This document shows, piece after piece, positions 1 to 13,685 of a stretch of 64,000 bases of DNA. The translations under genes and the position numbers were made by a program. Numbering within the stretch: position 1 is the first letter of the stretch; every line of letters starts with the position of its first letter. Below the pieces are notes generated by a model, which made no database searches, had not been told where the DNA came from, and was given only the letters and a program-made list of their open reading frames with translations. The DNA comes from Artemisia argyi (taxonomy: Eukaryota; Streptophyta; Magnoliopsida; Asterales; Asteraceae), in NCBI GenBank assembly GCA_030686995.1, contig CM060681.1, forward strand, positions 161,783,333-161,847,332, in the 5' to 3' direction.

Positions 1-1040
1 CTAGTGATGTGTAACTTTATTAAAAAGTTCAGTTTTAACCCCATAGTTTGTAAATTTTTAAGTAAGTTATGCTTAAAGTATATAATTAAATCTCTTTTCG
101 CGAAAAAACCACTACATTAGTCCGTATTATGATATTGAACCATCTTCGCTACTATTTACGCCAACCTTTGCCTAGTTTGTTCATTTTCTCACATGATCAA
201 GTAATTATATGTTACTACCGAAAAAATATCATTGAACCTGTATGTCGAACGATTAAAATTTCAATCCAGCTTCTAAACCCAAAAAACGTTTGTTAATACC
301 GAATACAAATTTTGAGCCCCCCTTAATACGTATTCCTGGCTCCGTCCCTGGCTATGTTTATCAATAACCACATTATCAGGTTTAAAAATTGAACTTTCAA
401 ATACTAGTATTCGGAAAACACCAGTTTAATTCCCAACTTAATTCACTTAGGTAATGCAACAAATGCACATATGTCATATCCAAATTTATGAACTAATATA
501 AAAATAGGAACTCAATAATAGCATTGAATCAAATGCACATATGTACTTGCTTAAATCAATAAGTATATACCACGTGTGTATAATCTAAATTCCTTAAATT
601 CATACCACAACTAAATCTAATATGTACTATCCTAAATCCATAACTCTATACAACATATAAATCCCTAATACATCACTGCTACTGCAACAAAATTACATAT
701 GCACTATCAAGATTCAACAACAAATAACACATAGGAACTCAATAATAGTAGTGAAACAAATACACATATGTAGTTGCTTAAATCAATAAGTATATACCAC
801 ATACGTATATGCCAAAATCCATAAATCCTTACCACAACTAAATCCAATATGTACTATCCCAAATCCGTAACTCTATACAACATAAAAATCCCTGAATCCA
901 TAACTCTATACAACATATTATCTCGAAGGATTGATTATAATGTATAACATTGTTGAGTCAAATTATTCCTTACAACTTCACAAGTATTTGACACATTAAA
1001 TCAGCCTAAGTTAAAGATAGTTGATCACGTCAGAGATCCA
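1..1040. other. Gene-free AT-rich flank
   Basis: No credible coding region on either strand. The only structure I see is the tandem duplication listed separately at 506-893. Low-complexity AT-rich plant intergenic DNA. Confidence 0.6.
506..893. repeat. Diverged tandem duplication, period 227 bp
   Basis: The block starting AGGAACTCAATAATAG at 506 recurs at 733. Both copies carry the same order of motifs: CACATATGTA, CTTAAATCAATAAGTATATACC, ACCACAACTAAATC, ATATGTACTATCC and CTCTATACAACATA. A third partial copy of the last motif follows at about 894-918. The copies differ by many substitutions, so the duplication is not recent. No coding content. Confidence 0.75.
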
Positions 1041-2206
<1,166 letters not shown>

Positions 2207-2339
2207 TCCCCGAAGGGTTCTATTTCTCTTCCCCCGAAGGGTGCTATTCATTACTCTGAAGAGTGCTATTATTTACCCCGAAGGGTGCTATCACTTACCC
2301 CAAACGGTGTTAATCTTCACCCTGAAGGGTTTCTATTTC
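2207..2339. repeat. CCCGAAGGG minisatellite, about six units
   Basis: Units of about 22-26 bp begin near 2207, 2231, 2254, 2275, 2297 and 2318. Each carries a CCCC-GAA-GGG core (or a variant such as CTCTGAAGAG or CCCCAAACGG) followed by TGCTATT. The core can form a small CCC/GGG stem. Overlapping ORFs in two frames are by-products of the repeat. Confidence 0.8.
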
Positions 2340-2604
2340 ACATCCTACACATCATGAAATTATCACATTTTTTGTCTTCTTTACGCTGTGACTAGTCTCA
2401 TATTAATCTCATGCTTTAGCACCTCGGCTATTTACATATGTATAAACTTGACATAATAGTGTTCTTATCACATTAAACTCTTCACACATAACATAATAGT
2501 GTTCTTCTCTCATTAAACTATTCACAAATAAAACACACACAATACTCTAACAAATAAATTTGCACATTGACTTGCATTAGCTTATAAGTCTCTATCAAAT
2601 AATA

Positions 2605-2795
2605 TTGGATTGAGATCCTCTCATCTTCAATTTGAACATGAGAGATAATGTTGAGTATTTTCGTGAGTGAAAAAAAAAAAAAAAAAAAAAATCCTATATG
2701 GGACCTCTAACTTATTAAAATTTAAAAGTCTCACTCACAACAAACCCAACATTACCTCTTATGTTCAAGTAGAACATGAGAGGATCCCAATCCAA
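2605..2795. mobile_element. Fold-back MITE with ~65-bp inverted arms
   Basis: The left arm (2605-2669, starting TTGGATTGAGATCCTCTCAT) is closely matched by the reverse complement of the right arm (about 2731-2795, ending ATGAGAGGATCCCAATCCAA). A run of A near 2670-2690 lies between the arms. There is no coding capacity. The long terminal inverted repeat suggests a non-autonomous DNA transposon; I could not define a target-site duplication, so the superfamily is open. Confidence 0.75.
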
Positions 2796-3782
2796 AAATA
2801 TCTAACAAGTATTGACTTCTTAATTTTTCATAATTCTTCTCACTTGACCTGCTACATAGTGTAGCACATTTGCAATCTACTCAAATATAATTAACGCATA
2901 CCAACATGTTAAAGTCACATGTTCATGCTAAACTAACAAGTGAAGCTTATCTTAACGAACACATAATTCACAATTATGAATTACCAATAAGCTATCATGG
3001 TAAACATGCTCATTAAATTAGTACCAAGTACTTACCTCCATCCAAAGCTAGTCAACTAATTATTATCCTTCGTCAACATTCTCCATCCATTCCTAAACAA
3101 GGAGTTATTCATACATTAAGGACCCATTTGGTTTATATGTGGTGTTAGGATTTGGGAAAGGTTTGAAAGATTTGGGATATATTTGAGAAAAGATTAAGAG
3201 AGAGAATATATATTATTATATAAAAAGTTTGATTTATAAACCAATAAAAAAATTAAAAATATTATTTAGAATAAATTAGGAAAAAAATAGCAAAACCAGA
3301 AACAATCAAAATTATGTGCATAAGATATTAAAGAGCACTAATATTGTGTGGCTAAGATGTTAAGTAGTACTAATGTGTCATGAAGCCAACCAAATATGTC
3401 AGAAAACCCCTCATACTATATTGATATAGTAGTAGGTTTTAACATTCCACACACAGACAACAGTGTGATATCCTCTTAATAAACAAATAATTTTTGAAAT
3501 CATAATAAGTCAACAGTATAATATCCTCATGACAAACACATCCTAAATTTTGTATCTAAATAACCCTTGAGGTCAATAACACTTATAACTTTTCTAATCA
3601 TTCTTTTTCATTACTCCAATTCAATTAACAATGAAGATGATAATGTTATCATCACTTAACCATAGTTTAATCATCAATTTAATCTTATAATTTTGTTTAC
3701 ACAAAAAGCCCAATTTTCAAATGCATGAACCTTAATAGTCAATTCAACAAAATAAACTTTCAAACCTTGGGTTATCGGTAAA
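2796..3782. other. Gene-free flank left of the large LTR element
   Basis: No coding region or clear repeat. The last five bases (3778-3782, GTAAA) are the left target-site duplication of the outer LTR retrotransposon. A weak inverted similarity between about 3118 and 3547 was not strong enough to call. Confidence 0.6.
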
Positions 3783-4196
3783 TGATTGGTTTAAAATCAA
3801 ATAAAGTTATAGTATAGTTTTTCTCAAAGGAATTGCTAAGAAATAAGCAAAACCCGAGGTCGTAGTCCGTGTGAAGGTATGAATGGAATTTCAAATTCCC
3901 GGTTCGTGAAAAGTGTCGTGAAAGTGGGAAAAAGTAATTTCAATGAGATTACACTAATGAATATGAAAATGAAGCACAAGTAACCAATTAAGCATGCAAA
4001 TCAAGTAAACAAACCTAAAACGTAACGTAGAATCGAAAACTTAAGCTTAAACGTAAATAAAATGTAAACGCGCGAAATAAAAAGTGAATTTGGAGCTATA
4101 CTAATCCTACGGGCTTGAAAATAATTTTCCTAAGTTAAAAATGATAAAAGAAAATTTTGAGAAAAAGAAAAATATTTTTTTTTGACTTTTTAATTA

Positions 4197-4451
4197 CTCC
4201 CTCCGTCCCATAAAAAATGTCCAGTTTGACTTTTCAGAGTCAAACTGGTTCAACTTTGACCTTAAATATTTTTTATGTGTTATATAATACTTGATGAAAA
4301 ATTATACCAATGAAAAATACACTTAAAACTCAATATATTCATATATTTTACATCAAGTATTATATATTAACCACAAAAATAAATAAGGTCAAAGTTCAAC
4401 CAGTTTGACTTTGAAAAGTCAAACTGGACAGTTTTTATGGGACGGATGTAG
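4197..4451. mobile_element. Stowaway-type MITE (Tc1/mariner)
   Basis: The element begins CTCCCTCCGTCCCATAAAAA and ends in the inverted form ATGGGACGGATGTAG, flanked by TA on both sides (4195-4196 and 4452-4453). The interior is also largely palindromic (CAGTTTGACTTT / AAAGTCAAACTG). The matching site in the other LTR (about 32774-32790) is an empty site with a single TA. CTCCCTCCGTCCC is the well-known Stowaway terminal sequence. Confidence 0.95.
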
Positions 4452-6827
4452 TAATTTTTATGAATTAAAAACTAATTTAACTAATTAAAAATTAAAAGAA
4501 AATAGAAATAAAGTGAGAAAAATACAAAATTAATCTTGAAAAATCTAAAAAATAATTTTAAAACTGAAAATATTTTTTTTTTTGGTATTTTGTGTAATTT
4601 TTATGAATTATAAACTATTTAAACTAATTAAAAAGTAATTAAAATTCAAATAAAATTGAAATTAAATGATAAAAATGCAAATTAATTTCTAAGATCTAAA
4701 ATAAATGAAAACTAATTTCTAAAATATTTTTGGATTTTTTTTTATACTTTTTCTAATTTTTTTGGAATTTTTGGTATTTAAAAAGTATTAAAAATTGAAT
4801 AAAAATTAAATTTAATAAAAAAATAGCAAATAAATTCAGAAAAATCAGAAAAATTCAGGAAAGATCTAAAATAATAATCTAAACCTAGGAAAAATTTAAA
4901 ATCTGAAAAAAGAAGCTTTGGAAATGCTTAATGCTTAGAAACTGCTTAATAGGAGTGCTTAATTATAAGCACTATTTAACAAAATTGACTGAAACTTTGA
5001 CCAGATATTTCTTTCACTCAAATGAACTTAAATTAGCTGAGATAAGGCCAATTGGAGCACAGATACACAAATATGGGCCCAAAACAGTTTAATAAGCACT
5101 TTGGAATAAGCAATAAGCAAACAGAAGAAGAAAATGGATTCCCAATCAATGAATAAAGCAACAATGGGCTCAGAGGAACTAAAATGAACCAAACTTCACA
5201 AGTTTCAAGCAATAAGTCACACTAGCTGCCCTGATTATGAAAACAGACCCTAGGTAAGATACTTCTACTTGACAGGTCAAATAAGTAGTCCTAATAAGCT
5301 GATAAGTGAGAGATTATGGGGGCAAAAACTTAACTGACCTTCTAAGAATCTAAAAACACCAGAAACTTTAACTCTAAAGCTTAATAGCTAACCTAAATGA
5401 TGCCTTGAAGTCTGATGGAAACTGATGGTGCAGGGGATGAATAGGCTCAAACAGTCAACTCAAACAAAAATTTCCAATAAGCAGATGAGATCCAAACCTA
5501 AATTTTTTATTTGAACTTGATTTACTAACTGATAAACTCCACAAATCAACAATTAAAACTAATTTCCAAACAATATTAAGCCCTACAGTATCTTACAAAG
5601 ATCTGTCAAAATCTGAGTTCAACTTTCTTTTTGACTTTTTGATTTGAATGAAACTTTGACTAAAATGAATTATGATTGCTGAAATTTTCCTAAAAATGTG
5701 ATATTAAACTATGTATGAGTGAAATAAGCTAAATCAACAACTTATGCAACTACTTGAATGATTCTACAACTATTTTAACTCACTGATGTGCAATAAGGAG
5801 AGCTTGAAAATTATTCTGACTTTTTGCCTTAAGGTAACTGAGTTTTATGACTTAGCTTATGTTACTTATGCCTAACATGATGTGACTGAACTAAATTAAC
5901 CACCAGGAAAACAACTAAACACAGAGTACACCACTGATCCAAACACCCTTATATATGACCTATTATGAACTTTAATGAAACAACTAAACCCCAAAGCAAT
6001 TCCAACCACCAACTCAGTATCAACAATGATCAAATAAGTGTAAATGAATCAGAAACACAGATTGCAAACACAAATATTCAATAGGAACACAGATTCAAAT
6101 TTGCAACAGATATGAAAGGGAAAGCTCAAATAAAATAGCAAAACACTATCTAAGCTATGAACTATCAAAGTAAATGCTAAATATAGATTTAAACTACTAA
6201 AATGAAATAGAAATAAGCAACAGAAAGCAAATCTAAGCCACAGAAATTACTATGCAGAATTATAGAAATAAAATTGAAAACTCACAGATGCATTTCCCCC
6301 TCAACATGAAAAGAGGGGGTTCACTATGCTAGCCTGTCTTTGGACAGGCCAAGGCTCCTTTTGGACTGTCAAAACTCCACAGCTTTTTGCTCAGCTTATT
6401 TTGACTTTGGTTGACTTTTCGAATAGTGAGAGATATGGACTGAATAAACTCACAACAAGCTATAATGGAGCTTATATGAGCTTAGTAAAACAGAAAGGAA
6501 GCTTGTTGAAGCTTAAGTTTTTAATTGAAACAAATATTTTTTATTTTTTAGAATTTTCTGATTTTCTTTTTCAATTTAAGTGAAACAGAAATGAAATAAG
6601 AACTTGAAATAAACTAATAACGATTATATTAATAAAAAAAGACAGTAAATAAAACTCAGACAATACTAAATAAGAAATTGAGATAATAAGCTAAATAACA
6701 AAAACTAAAATTATGTTGATTAAGAAAATTTGATTACAATACTGAAAATGAAATTACAATTAAAAAGCAGAATAATAAACTAATTCTTACATAAAACCTA
6801 CACACTCTACTGTGAATGAGGAGAGGG

Positions 6828-6837
6828 CTATTTATAG
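6828..6837 (-). promoter_or_regulatory. TATA box of the outer-element LTR
   Basis: The minus strand reads CTATAAATAG in a GC-richer context. The same site is at 44231-44240 in the 5' LTR, where it would drive the genomic RNA. The position within the LTR leaves a U3 of roughly 0.8 kb. Confidence 0.6.
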
Positions 6838-7659
6838 CCGATGGAATGAAGCTTCTAGGATGCCAAGTCACCAATCTGTGTGCTCTTGTGCTTCTTCTCA
6901 GTCCCTTATAGCCCTTGGATAACCCTTGGTGCCCAATCTATTCATATCAGCCCTTGGATCAAATTCCACCCAATCATTAGCACTAATTTTCACGCGGATA
7001 GCTGACATGGCAGGTCTGCCATGTCAGGGTCTTCTAGAATCGTACCTTAATTGTACCAATTGGCCCTTACTTGCTCTCAATTTGTGTACGGGTAAATCTA
7101 GGGTTCTTGTAACAGTGTTGTATTTGGGTGATTTAGGGGAAAAAGGGGGGCGGGTAAATATAAAATGTATTTATTACTTTGGGGTGTTGACCGGGTTTTG
7201 ATATGGTTTGACCGGGTTTAGTGGGTTTTATTTTAGCAGGCCGGGTTTAAAAAGGAAGGGGGATTGGGCTGTTGTTGTCTGTTTTGGGCTTGGCTTATTT
7301 TGGGTTAAATAAAAGTACTAGTATTCGTTTGTTTTGGTTTTAGGATTAGACTTTCATAAGGACCAATTGTGTGATTCTGAAAACTTCAGGGATCAAAGCT
7401 GTTATTCATAAAAATATTTTCCAAGGGCCATATTTGTAATTCTCGGAATCATGGAGGACCGAGCTTCACTTTTCTTCAAATATTTCTTCCAGAGACCTCT
7501 TTTGGTCGGTTTTGGCTTTGTTTTTGTCCATTTTACACATATTCGTACCTGCGCATACACAAATACAATAACACACATTTTCTTGGCATATTTGGTTAGT
7601 ATTTGGTATTTTTGGTCTGATTTAAGGTCTAAAAAGGATGTGTGAATAAACACACATCA

Positions 7660-7700
7660 AAATTCCCCCAGACGAAGGTATTGTCGTGCCCTCACGCAAT
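7660..7700 (-). promoter_or_regulatory. Polypurine tract and adjacent hairpin, outer element
   Basis: Directly inside the 3' LTR the minus strand reads TGGGGGAATTTT, the expected plus-strand primer. Ten bases further in, 7680-7700 folds as ATTG-(T)-CGTG / CACG-CAAT: eight pairs with one bulge and a four-base loop CCCT (AGGG on the transcript). Confidence 0.7.
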
Positions 7701-9198
7701 GTCATCACCTCACGCTTAAGAGATAAATAATTTCAAAACCTCTTTTTACTGACTTTGTAAAGTAGCAAGGATGTTCGAAAGAGATCTCAAAATCATTTAT
7801 TCTCAAAAACGCTCCGTTTTCCGATTTTCATGAATAACAACTACCACTACTATTTTTGTACTTTTTCATTTTTTATATATGTGACGGTTTGCTTGACTTT
7901 CATTATCTTTTGATAATTTTCAGGGTCTACAAGTAAAAACACTTCTCATGGAGAAGACCATAAGGATAAAAATCGTCATCCTTGATTTTTCACAAGCCCC
8001 CAAACTAAGCGTAAAATCGAAATCATTGTTTATCCACAAGTTAGATGCTAACACTACCCACAAAAGTTACTTGTGTAATTACCTCTTGTTCCCAATTCCT
8101 AAGTTTTGTATCTCAAGATTTTATTTTTTGTGAGAAATGAATTTCTTCATATTTTCTCGTTTTGATAGTTATTAGTCTGATAAGAGCAAAAAATTTGAAC
8201 GCTAAGTAGTTTCCAAACTTTCCCTCGAAAACCCCTGCATACAAAAATCGGGTCCACATGGAGGTCTCTGATTTAACACGATTTTGAGGGCCCCCTTTTT
8301 ATTTACGACCAAAACATCCCATGTCTGAGACCCGAGACGGAAGCTTTTTATTAGGAAACCCCCGGAATCGAAGCTTGGCATTTTGAATAATTATAAGTAC
8401 TTTAATAACATTTGGTCCTTAGTCCTTTATTTCAATTACAATAACGGTTGTGAGCCGTCAAGATGCAAGAGCTTTATTATGACCTTGGATTTATTTCCGC
8501 TGCTTTTTATAGCTTTGGATTCCTCTGCCTTACTTTTGGCTTTGGATTATTATTATTGATATTCATAATCATTTGCCAAACCCCAAGTCCCACGGCCTTT
8601 ACTAAGATCACAACATCGGCTGCGAACCTGCAAGATGCAATAGTCTATTTCACCATAACACTGGCAGTACCCCTATGTGTACCAAACCCCCATATGTAGA
8701 GATTTTCTTAGGAACGAGAAAAAACTAACTATTGCCAAAACCGTATACTCTTAATTAAACCTAGAGATCTATTATTATTGGTGTGCAATCTTGTGGGAAC
8801 AAGGAGGCCACAAGTACCTTTCGTGGGCTCTAAAGAGATCCAACTACTCCACGTTTAGCACCAAACTTCTAAATAAACTCTATCATTCCTCGATCTCCGC
8901 AAATTTAAAATCCCAAGTAATGAGATCCGCGGATGCTTAGCCGATAATCTTTTGATTATATTGGTTAAGGGAAACGAGCTAGGGCTCAACACGCCCGGTC
9001 AAGTCGGAACATTTATTTCTACTCTCGTCGGTAGGAAAGTCAAAACAAGGTGTCAAATCTTATTATAATACCATATATCATATCATTTTTATTTAATAAT
9101 AAAAAGGTGACAAAAAATTTTAAATTTTTGGTGGAAACACGGAGTTGCGTAAGTTAACAGCTTAGACGAAGGTGCCAGGTCAAATCGAATCGAAGATT
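7701..9198. other. 3' non-coding internal region of the outer element
   Basis: About 1.5 kb between pol and the 3' LTR with no credible ORF on the minus strand; Athila elements often carry an env-like gene here, but none is visible. Small ORFs on either strand lack recognisable motifs. Confidence 0.6.
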
Positions 9199-9237
9199 CA
9201 CCCCCCAGACTAAAGTGAAACATTGTTCTCAATGTTT
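9199..9237 (-). promoter_or_regulatory. Second PPT-like tract with hairpin, outer element
   Basis: CCCCCC at 9201-9206 (GGGGGG on the transcript) is followed after 11 bases by an eight-pair hairpin at 9218-9237, AAACATTG / CAATGTTT with loop TTCT. This resembles the polypurine-type motif commonly seen upstream of the 3' LTR in Tat/Athila elements, but it lies 1.5 kb from the LTR. Confidence 0.6.
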
Positions 9238-9520
9238 TAACGGTACGGGTAGTCTTACGGAATATCTAAGGCCATTTATTAAGTATGCCAAGAGATAAAC
9301 GTTAGTCGATAAGATTTTGGATATGTTGAATTTCTGAAAGAGCAGCGAAAAATGAGACTCGAGTGGAGAGAACGACAAAACACGAGCACGAGAGTCCTCA
9401 ATCTTCGGGGAAATTCCTGAACATTCACAAACAACCACGAAAACACAAGTTTGGAAAGGGTCACCCCCCTCACGTCATGTTACTTAAGAAATAGAAAATA
9501 AAGAAAATGAAATGGATAAG

Positions 9521-9580
9521 CATGGGGTGCCTCCCACGAAACGCTTGTTTTTGTTCACCGAGTCACATGAGCTTGACTCG
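9521..9580 (-). promoter_or_regulatory. Conserved structured block just after the pol stop
   Basis: Ten bases past the pol stop (TAA at 9591-9593), 9559-9580 forms a seven-pair hairpin CGAGTCA / TGACTCG. About 12 bases on lies a 26-bp block (9521-9546) that matches 28471-28496 of nested element N1 at 23 of 26 positions. On the transcript it reads AAGCGT..TGGGAGGCACCCCATG. The position relative to the stop is nearly the same in N1. Function unknown. Confidence 0.6.
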
Positions 9581-9590
9581 ATCCCCGAAT

Positions 9591-11636
9591 TTAATTGTCC
9601 TTGAGAAAAGTTTGGAGATCCGGGACAACCATGGGTGGTATGTCCCATCCGAAATAGTGTTTGAGACGATGACCATTCACCTTAAAGTTGGGACCATTGG
9701 ATTGAGCTAACTCGACGGTTCCATAAGGAAAAACTTGGGTGATGGTGAATGGTCCAGACCAACGGGTTTTTAACTTGCCCGAGAATATCTTCAATCGAGA
9801 ATTGAAAAGAAGGACTCGATCACCAACGTTAAAAATGCGATTTTTAATCTTAGCATCATGAATCCTCTTTGTTTTCTCTTTGCAGATCAAAGAATTCTCA
9901 TAGGCCTGATCATGAAGCTCAGTCAATTCATTCAATTGAACTTTACGATGATCACCCTCGGTTTTGAGGTCAAAATTAGCGTGTTTCAAGGCCCAGTAGG
10001 CCTTGTGTTCAAGTTCAAAGGGCAAATGGCAGGCCTTCCCGTAAACCAGCTTGTAAGGAGTGCACCCAATGGGTGTTTTGTAAGCGGTCCGGAAAGCCCA
10101 TAATACATCATCTAACTTATCAGCCCATGAAACACGATGTTCTCCTACGGTCCTTTCTAAGATACGTTTCAAGTCACGATTGGACACCTCAACTTGTCCA
10201 CTAGTCTGTGGATGATATGCAGTAGAAAGACGATGTGCGAGACCATATTTGAGCATAACTTTAGCGAATTGGTCATTACAGAAATGGGTCCCACGATCAC
10301 TTATAATAGCACGAGGTGCACCAAATCGGGCGAAGAGACTTTTGAGAAATTTTACGACAACTCGGGCGTCATTGGTGGGGAGCGCCTTCGCTTCAACCCA
10401 TTTTGACAAGTAATCGATGGCCACGAGAATATACTTATTTCCTCTGGAAGACGGGAATGGACCCATGAAATCGATACCCCAGACGTCAAAAATCTCATAG
10501 ACTTGGATACCATTTTGAGGCATCTCGTCTCTCAGAGAAATTTTTCCTTGACGCTGGCAAGAATCGCATGATTTAACCAATTCATGGGCATCCCGATATA
10601 TCGTCGGCCAGTAGAAGCCGGAATCAAAAACTTTCTTAGCGGTGAAGTTGGCACCATGATGTCCCTCCGTAGGTCCATTGTGGCATGCCATGAGAATTTC
10701 AGTGGCTTCCTTGCCGTGAACGCACCGCCGGATCACTTGATCCGCACAAATTTTGAACAAGTAGGGGTCGTCCCAAAAATAATGTTTAACATCTTTGAAG
10801 AATTTCTTCTTTTGTTGGAACGATATCCCTTTTCTAATAAAATTTCCCGCATGGTAATTCGCAAAGTCGGCAAACCATGGGGTACTAGGATCACTGTGTG
10901 ATAAACTCCCAAGTGTCTCGAGAGGAAATGTTTCGGTAATTTCCTTTTTCTCGAAATCACTTTGATGAGGATTCTCTAAACGTGAAAGGTGATCAGCAGC
11001 AAGGTTCTCAGCTCCCTTTTTGTCTCGAATTTCAACGTCGAATTCTTGAAGGAGTAGAACCCACCGCATCAATCTTGGCTTAGCATCTTGATTTTCCATT
11101 AGATACTTAAGAGCCGAATGATCCGTATACACTATGCATTTCTTTAAGACGAGATAAGATCGCAACTTTTCAAAAGCATAAATGACAGCTAACATTTCTT
11201 TTTCAGTAGTCATATAATGGTATTGAGCATCGGTCATTGTTTTGCTAGCATAGTATATCGGCTGAAGATATTTTGACTTACGTTGCCCCAGAACTGCACC
11301 AATAGCATAATCGCTCGCATCGCACATTAGCTCGAAAAGCAAGTTCCAATCGGGGGCAACTAAGATAGGAGCCTCCGTTAACTTCTTTTTAATAATATTA
11401 AATGCTTCAATGCATTCATTTGAGAAGATAAACGAAGCATCCTTTTCAAGTAAATGGGTCAGGGGCCGGGCTATTTTGGAAAAATCTTGGGTAAAACGTC
11501 AGCAAAAGCCGGCATGACCAAGAAAACTTCTAATTCCTTTTACGGTCGTGGGATGAGGTAACTTAGCAATCACGTCGACTTTGGCTCTATCGACCTCAAT
11601 CCCAGATTTCGAAATCTTATGGCCGAGGACAATGCC
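9591..11636 (-). pseudogene. Outer element pol: RT C-terminus, RNase H, integrase
   Basis: This is the C-terminal part of the gag-pol polyprotein, in the same frame as 11637-13690 but cut off by a TAG at 11637-11639 and interrupted again by a TGA at 11499-11501 in the GHAGF region of RT. The open part starts at the methionine at 11342. RNase H is visible ([26 protein letters not shown]). Integrase follows: an HHCC zinc domain ([11 protein letters not shown] .. CDSCQRQG) and a catalytic core with the acidic residues in [19 protein letters not shown] and [13 protein letters not shown]. The protein ends at TAA 9591-9593, after the integrase C-terminal domain. The TGA replaces what is usually an Arg codon, consistent with CGA to TGA decay. 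Confidence 0.93.
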
Positions 11637-13337
11637 CTATTTAACCATGAAATGGCACTTCTCCCAATTTAGAACCAAGTTTGTGTCTTCACACCGTTTC
11701 AGCATTCTTTCTAAATGGGAAAGGCAAGAAGTGAAGGAATCTCCATAAACCGAGAAATCATCCATGAAAACTTCCGTGGTTTTCTCAATCATATCGGAGA
11801 ATATAGACATCATGCACCTCTGGAACGTGCCTGGAGCATTGCATAAGCCGAAAGGCATACGTCGGTAAGCAAACGTTCCATAAGGGCAAGTGAAAGTAGT
11901 CTTTTCCTGGTCTGGAGGGTCAACCGGAATTTGAAAATAACCATAAAAGCCATCGAGAAAACAATAGAACTCATTTCCCGCTAAACGTTCGAGCATTTGA
12001 TCCATAAATGGAAGTAGGAAATGGTCCTTACGAGTCGCATCATTCAATTTTCGATAATCAATACACACTCTCCATCCGGTAACAAGACGTGTTGGAATCA
12101 ATTCATTATCTTCATTAGTCACTACGGTCATTCCACCTTTCTTCAGAAGATAGTGGACCGGGCTAACCCATGAGGTATCCGAGATTGGATAAATCATTCT
12201 GGCATCAAGGAGTTTGATAACTTCCTTTTTGATAACCTCATGAATTTTCGGGTTAACCCGTCGTTGTTGTTGGACGGAAGGTTTGTAATTGTCTTCAAGT
12301 AAAATCTTGTGGGTACAAAAACGAGGGTCGATACCCTTGATATCGGAAATTTGCCAAGCAATGGCACTTTTATGCTTCTTGAGCACATCTAAGAGACGGG
12401 ACTTCTCCTCGTCTTTAAGGTCTTTCAAAATTATGACGGGAAGTTTATCGGTTCCTTCTAAAAAAGCGTATTCAAGATGAGGAGATAAATCCTTAAGCTC
12501 GGGCTCCGGAGGATTCTCAGTAGATGGCTTAACTTCTTTTACATCGGCCATTTTAAGGTCCATCGGAGGGAGAGACAGAGTTGGGTCTTCATTCAATAAT
12601 TTTTCAATCAAAAGAACATCTCCCTCCGGATCACAAACGGAATGATCAATTTCCGGTGAAATCGAACCATTAGAGAGAAAGGCCTCGATCTCTTCCAAGA
12701 TGAAATCACTTCCCTCAAACGGAATAAGGGAAGGGGAAGGATCAGATACAATTGGTTCAGAAGAAGGAGTGGGATTGCCACTCGAAGCATTATTTGTGAA
12801 ACCAAGAAGTTCTTGAGAATACTCCTCCATAGGTTCATCGATAACATCAACTCGGTTCACATAAAATTTTTCATAATCGGAGGAGTATCTCGCGGTTTGA
12901 TCCAAATTAAATGTTACGGATTTGGTACAACTGCGTAGGGTAATTTCTTCATCGTAAACATCAATTAACGCACGGCCAGTCCTTAGGAAACTTCTCCCGA
13001 GAATGAGAGGTACCCGTGGATCAACATCAGAATCAACAATGACAAAATCGGAGGGGAAATGAAATTTTTCCACATTGACGAAGACGTCCTCGGCTATTCC
13101 CATCGGGCGGGAAGTAGTTCGGTCGACAAGCTCGAGGGTCATGCAAGTCGGAGTCAAATCGGGTAAAGACAATTTTTTCCAAATGGATAACGGCATTAGG
13201 TTAATGCTAGCACCAAGATCGGCCAAGGCGAAGCATTGAACCATACCCGGAAAATTGCAAGGAATGAAAAATTGACAGGGGTCTTCAAGCTTTTCGGGAA
13301 GCTTTTTTAGGATAACCGCCGAGCAATTCTCATTCAT
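11637..13337 (-). pseudogene. Outer element pol: protease and reverse transcriptase
   Basis: An open stretch of 566 residues. The retropepsin active site is ALADLGASINLMP (near residue 40) with the supporting LILGRSFL motif. RT follows with GWRVCIDYRKLN, YGTFAYRRMPFGLCNAPGTF and the catalytic FMDDFSVYG (a FMDD variant of YMDD). It stops at TAG 11637-11639, inside the family's conserved FMVK..GIVLGHK region, so RT is truncated at its C-terminal end. The stretch is not a separate gene: its first Met directly follows an in-frame TAG at 13338-13340. Confidence 0.93.
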
Positions 13338-13685
13338 CTAGGTTTTTGACATTTCAAATAATTTTTCTTTGTTACTCAAAAGACCTTTTAACATTGAAGC
13401 AAACTTTGGCATCAAAAGTATAGCATCCGCAAGACTTATATCAAAATGCAATTCTTGAAAGATTTGATAAAACTTTTCCATCTGGTTTTTATCTTTCTCA
13501 CGGTGCTTTTGTTCATTTAAGCGTGACGGATAAGGTAATTTTGTTTTGACGGGAATTTCTTTTTCAGCTTCGTAATTGACTTTATCTTTTCCTTTTGAAG
13601 TTTGGACCACCGGAGGTTGGATGTCTTCGATCCTTCCATTATCAATAGGAATTCCCGTATCCGTTGTCAACTCGGTTTCATGGGC
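13338..13685 (-). pseudogene. Outer element gag-protease linker segment
   Basis: A continuation of the gag-pol frame from 23652, on the far side of nested element N2. It is Lys/Glu-rich (GKDKVNYEAEKEIPVKTKLPYP, then NEQKHREKDKNQMEKFYQIF) and ends with ASMLKGLLSNKEKLFEMSKT and a TAG at 13338-13340. Bases 13686-13690 (GACTA) are the second copy of the N2 target-site duplication. The frame is unbroken across the N2 site (13685 continues from 23652). Confidence 0.88.

Larger units (their letters stand above)
3783..7659 (-). repeat. 3' LTR of the outer element
   Basis: The 3877-bp LTR (3' for the minus-strand element) matches 32370-45239 after the nested copia element there is removed. It contains the Stowaway-type MITE at 4197-4451, which the other LTR lacks. 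It also lacks a segment of roughly 190 bp present at about 44900-45090 of the right LTR, where both copies otherwise read CCAGAGACCTCTTTTG. Scattered substitutions and homopolymer differences indicate this is the oldest LTR pair in the nest. Confidence 0.93.

Noticed and set aside
3118..3550. Possible MITE with ends resembling AAGGACCCATTTGG and ACAAACACATCCT
   Set aside because: Terminal similarity too weak and no clear target-site duplication.
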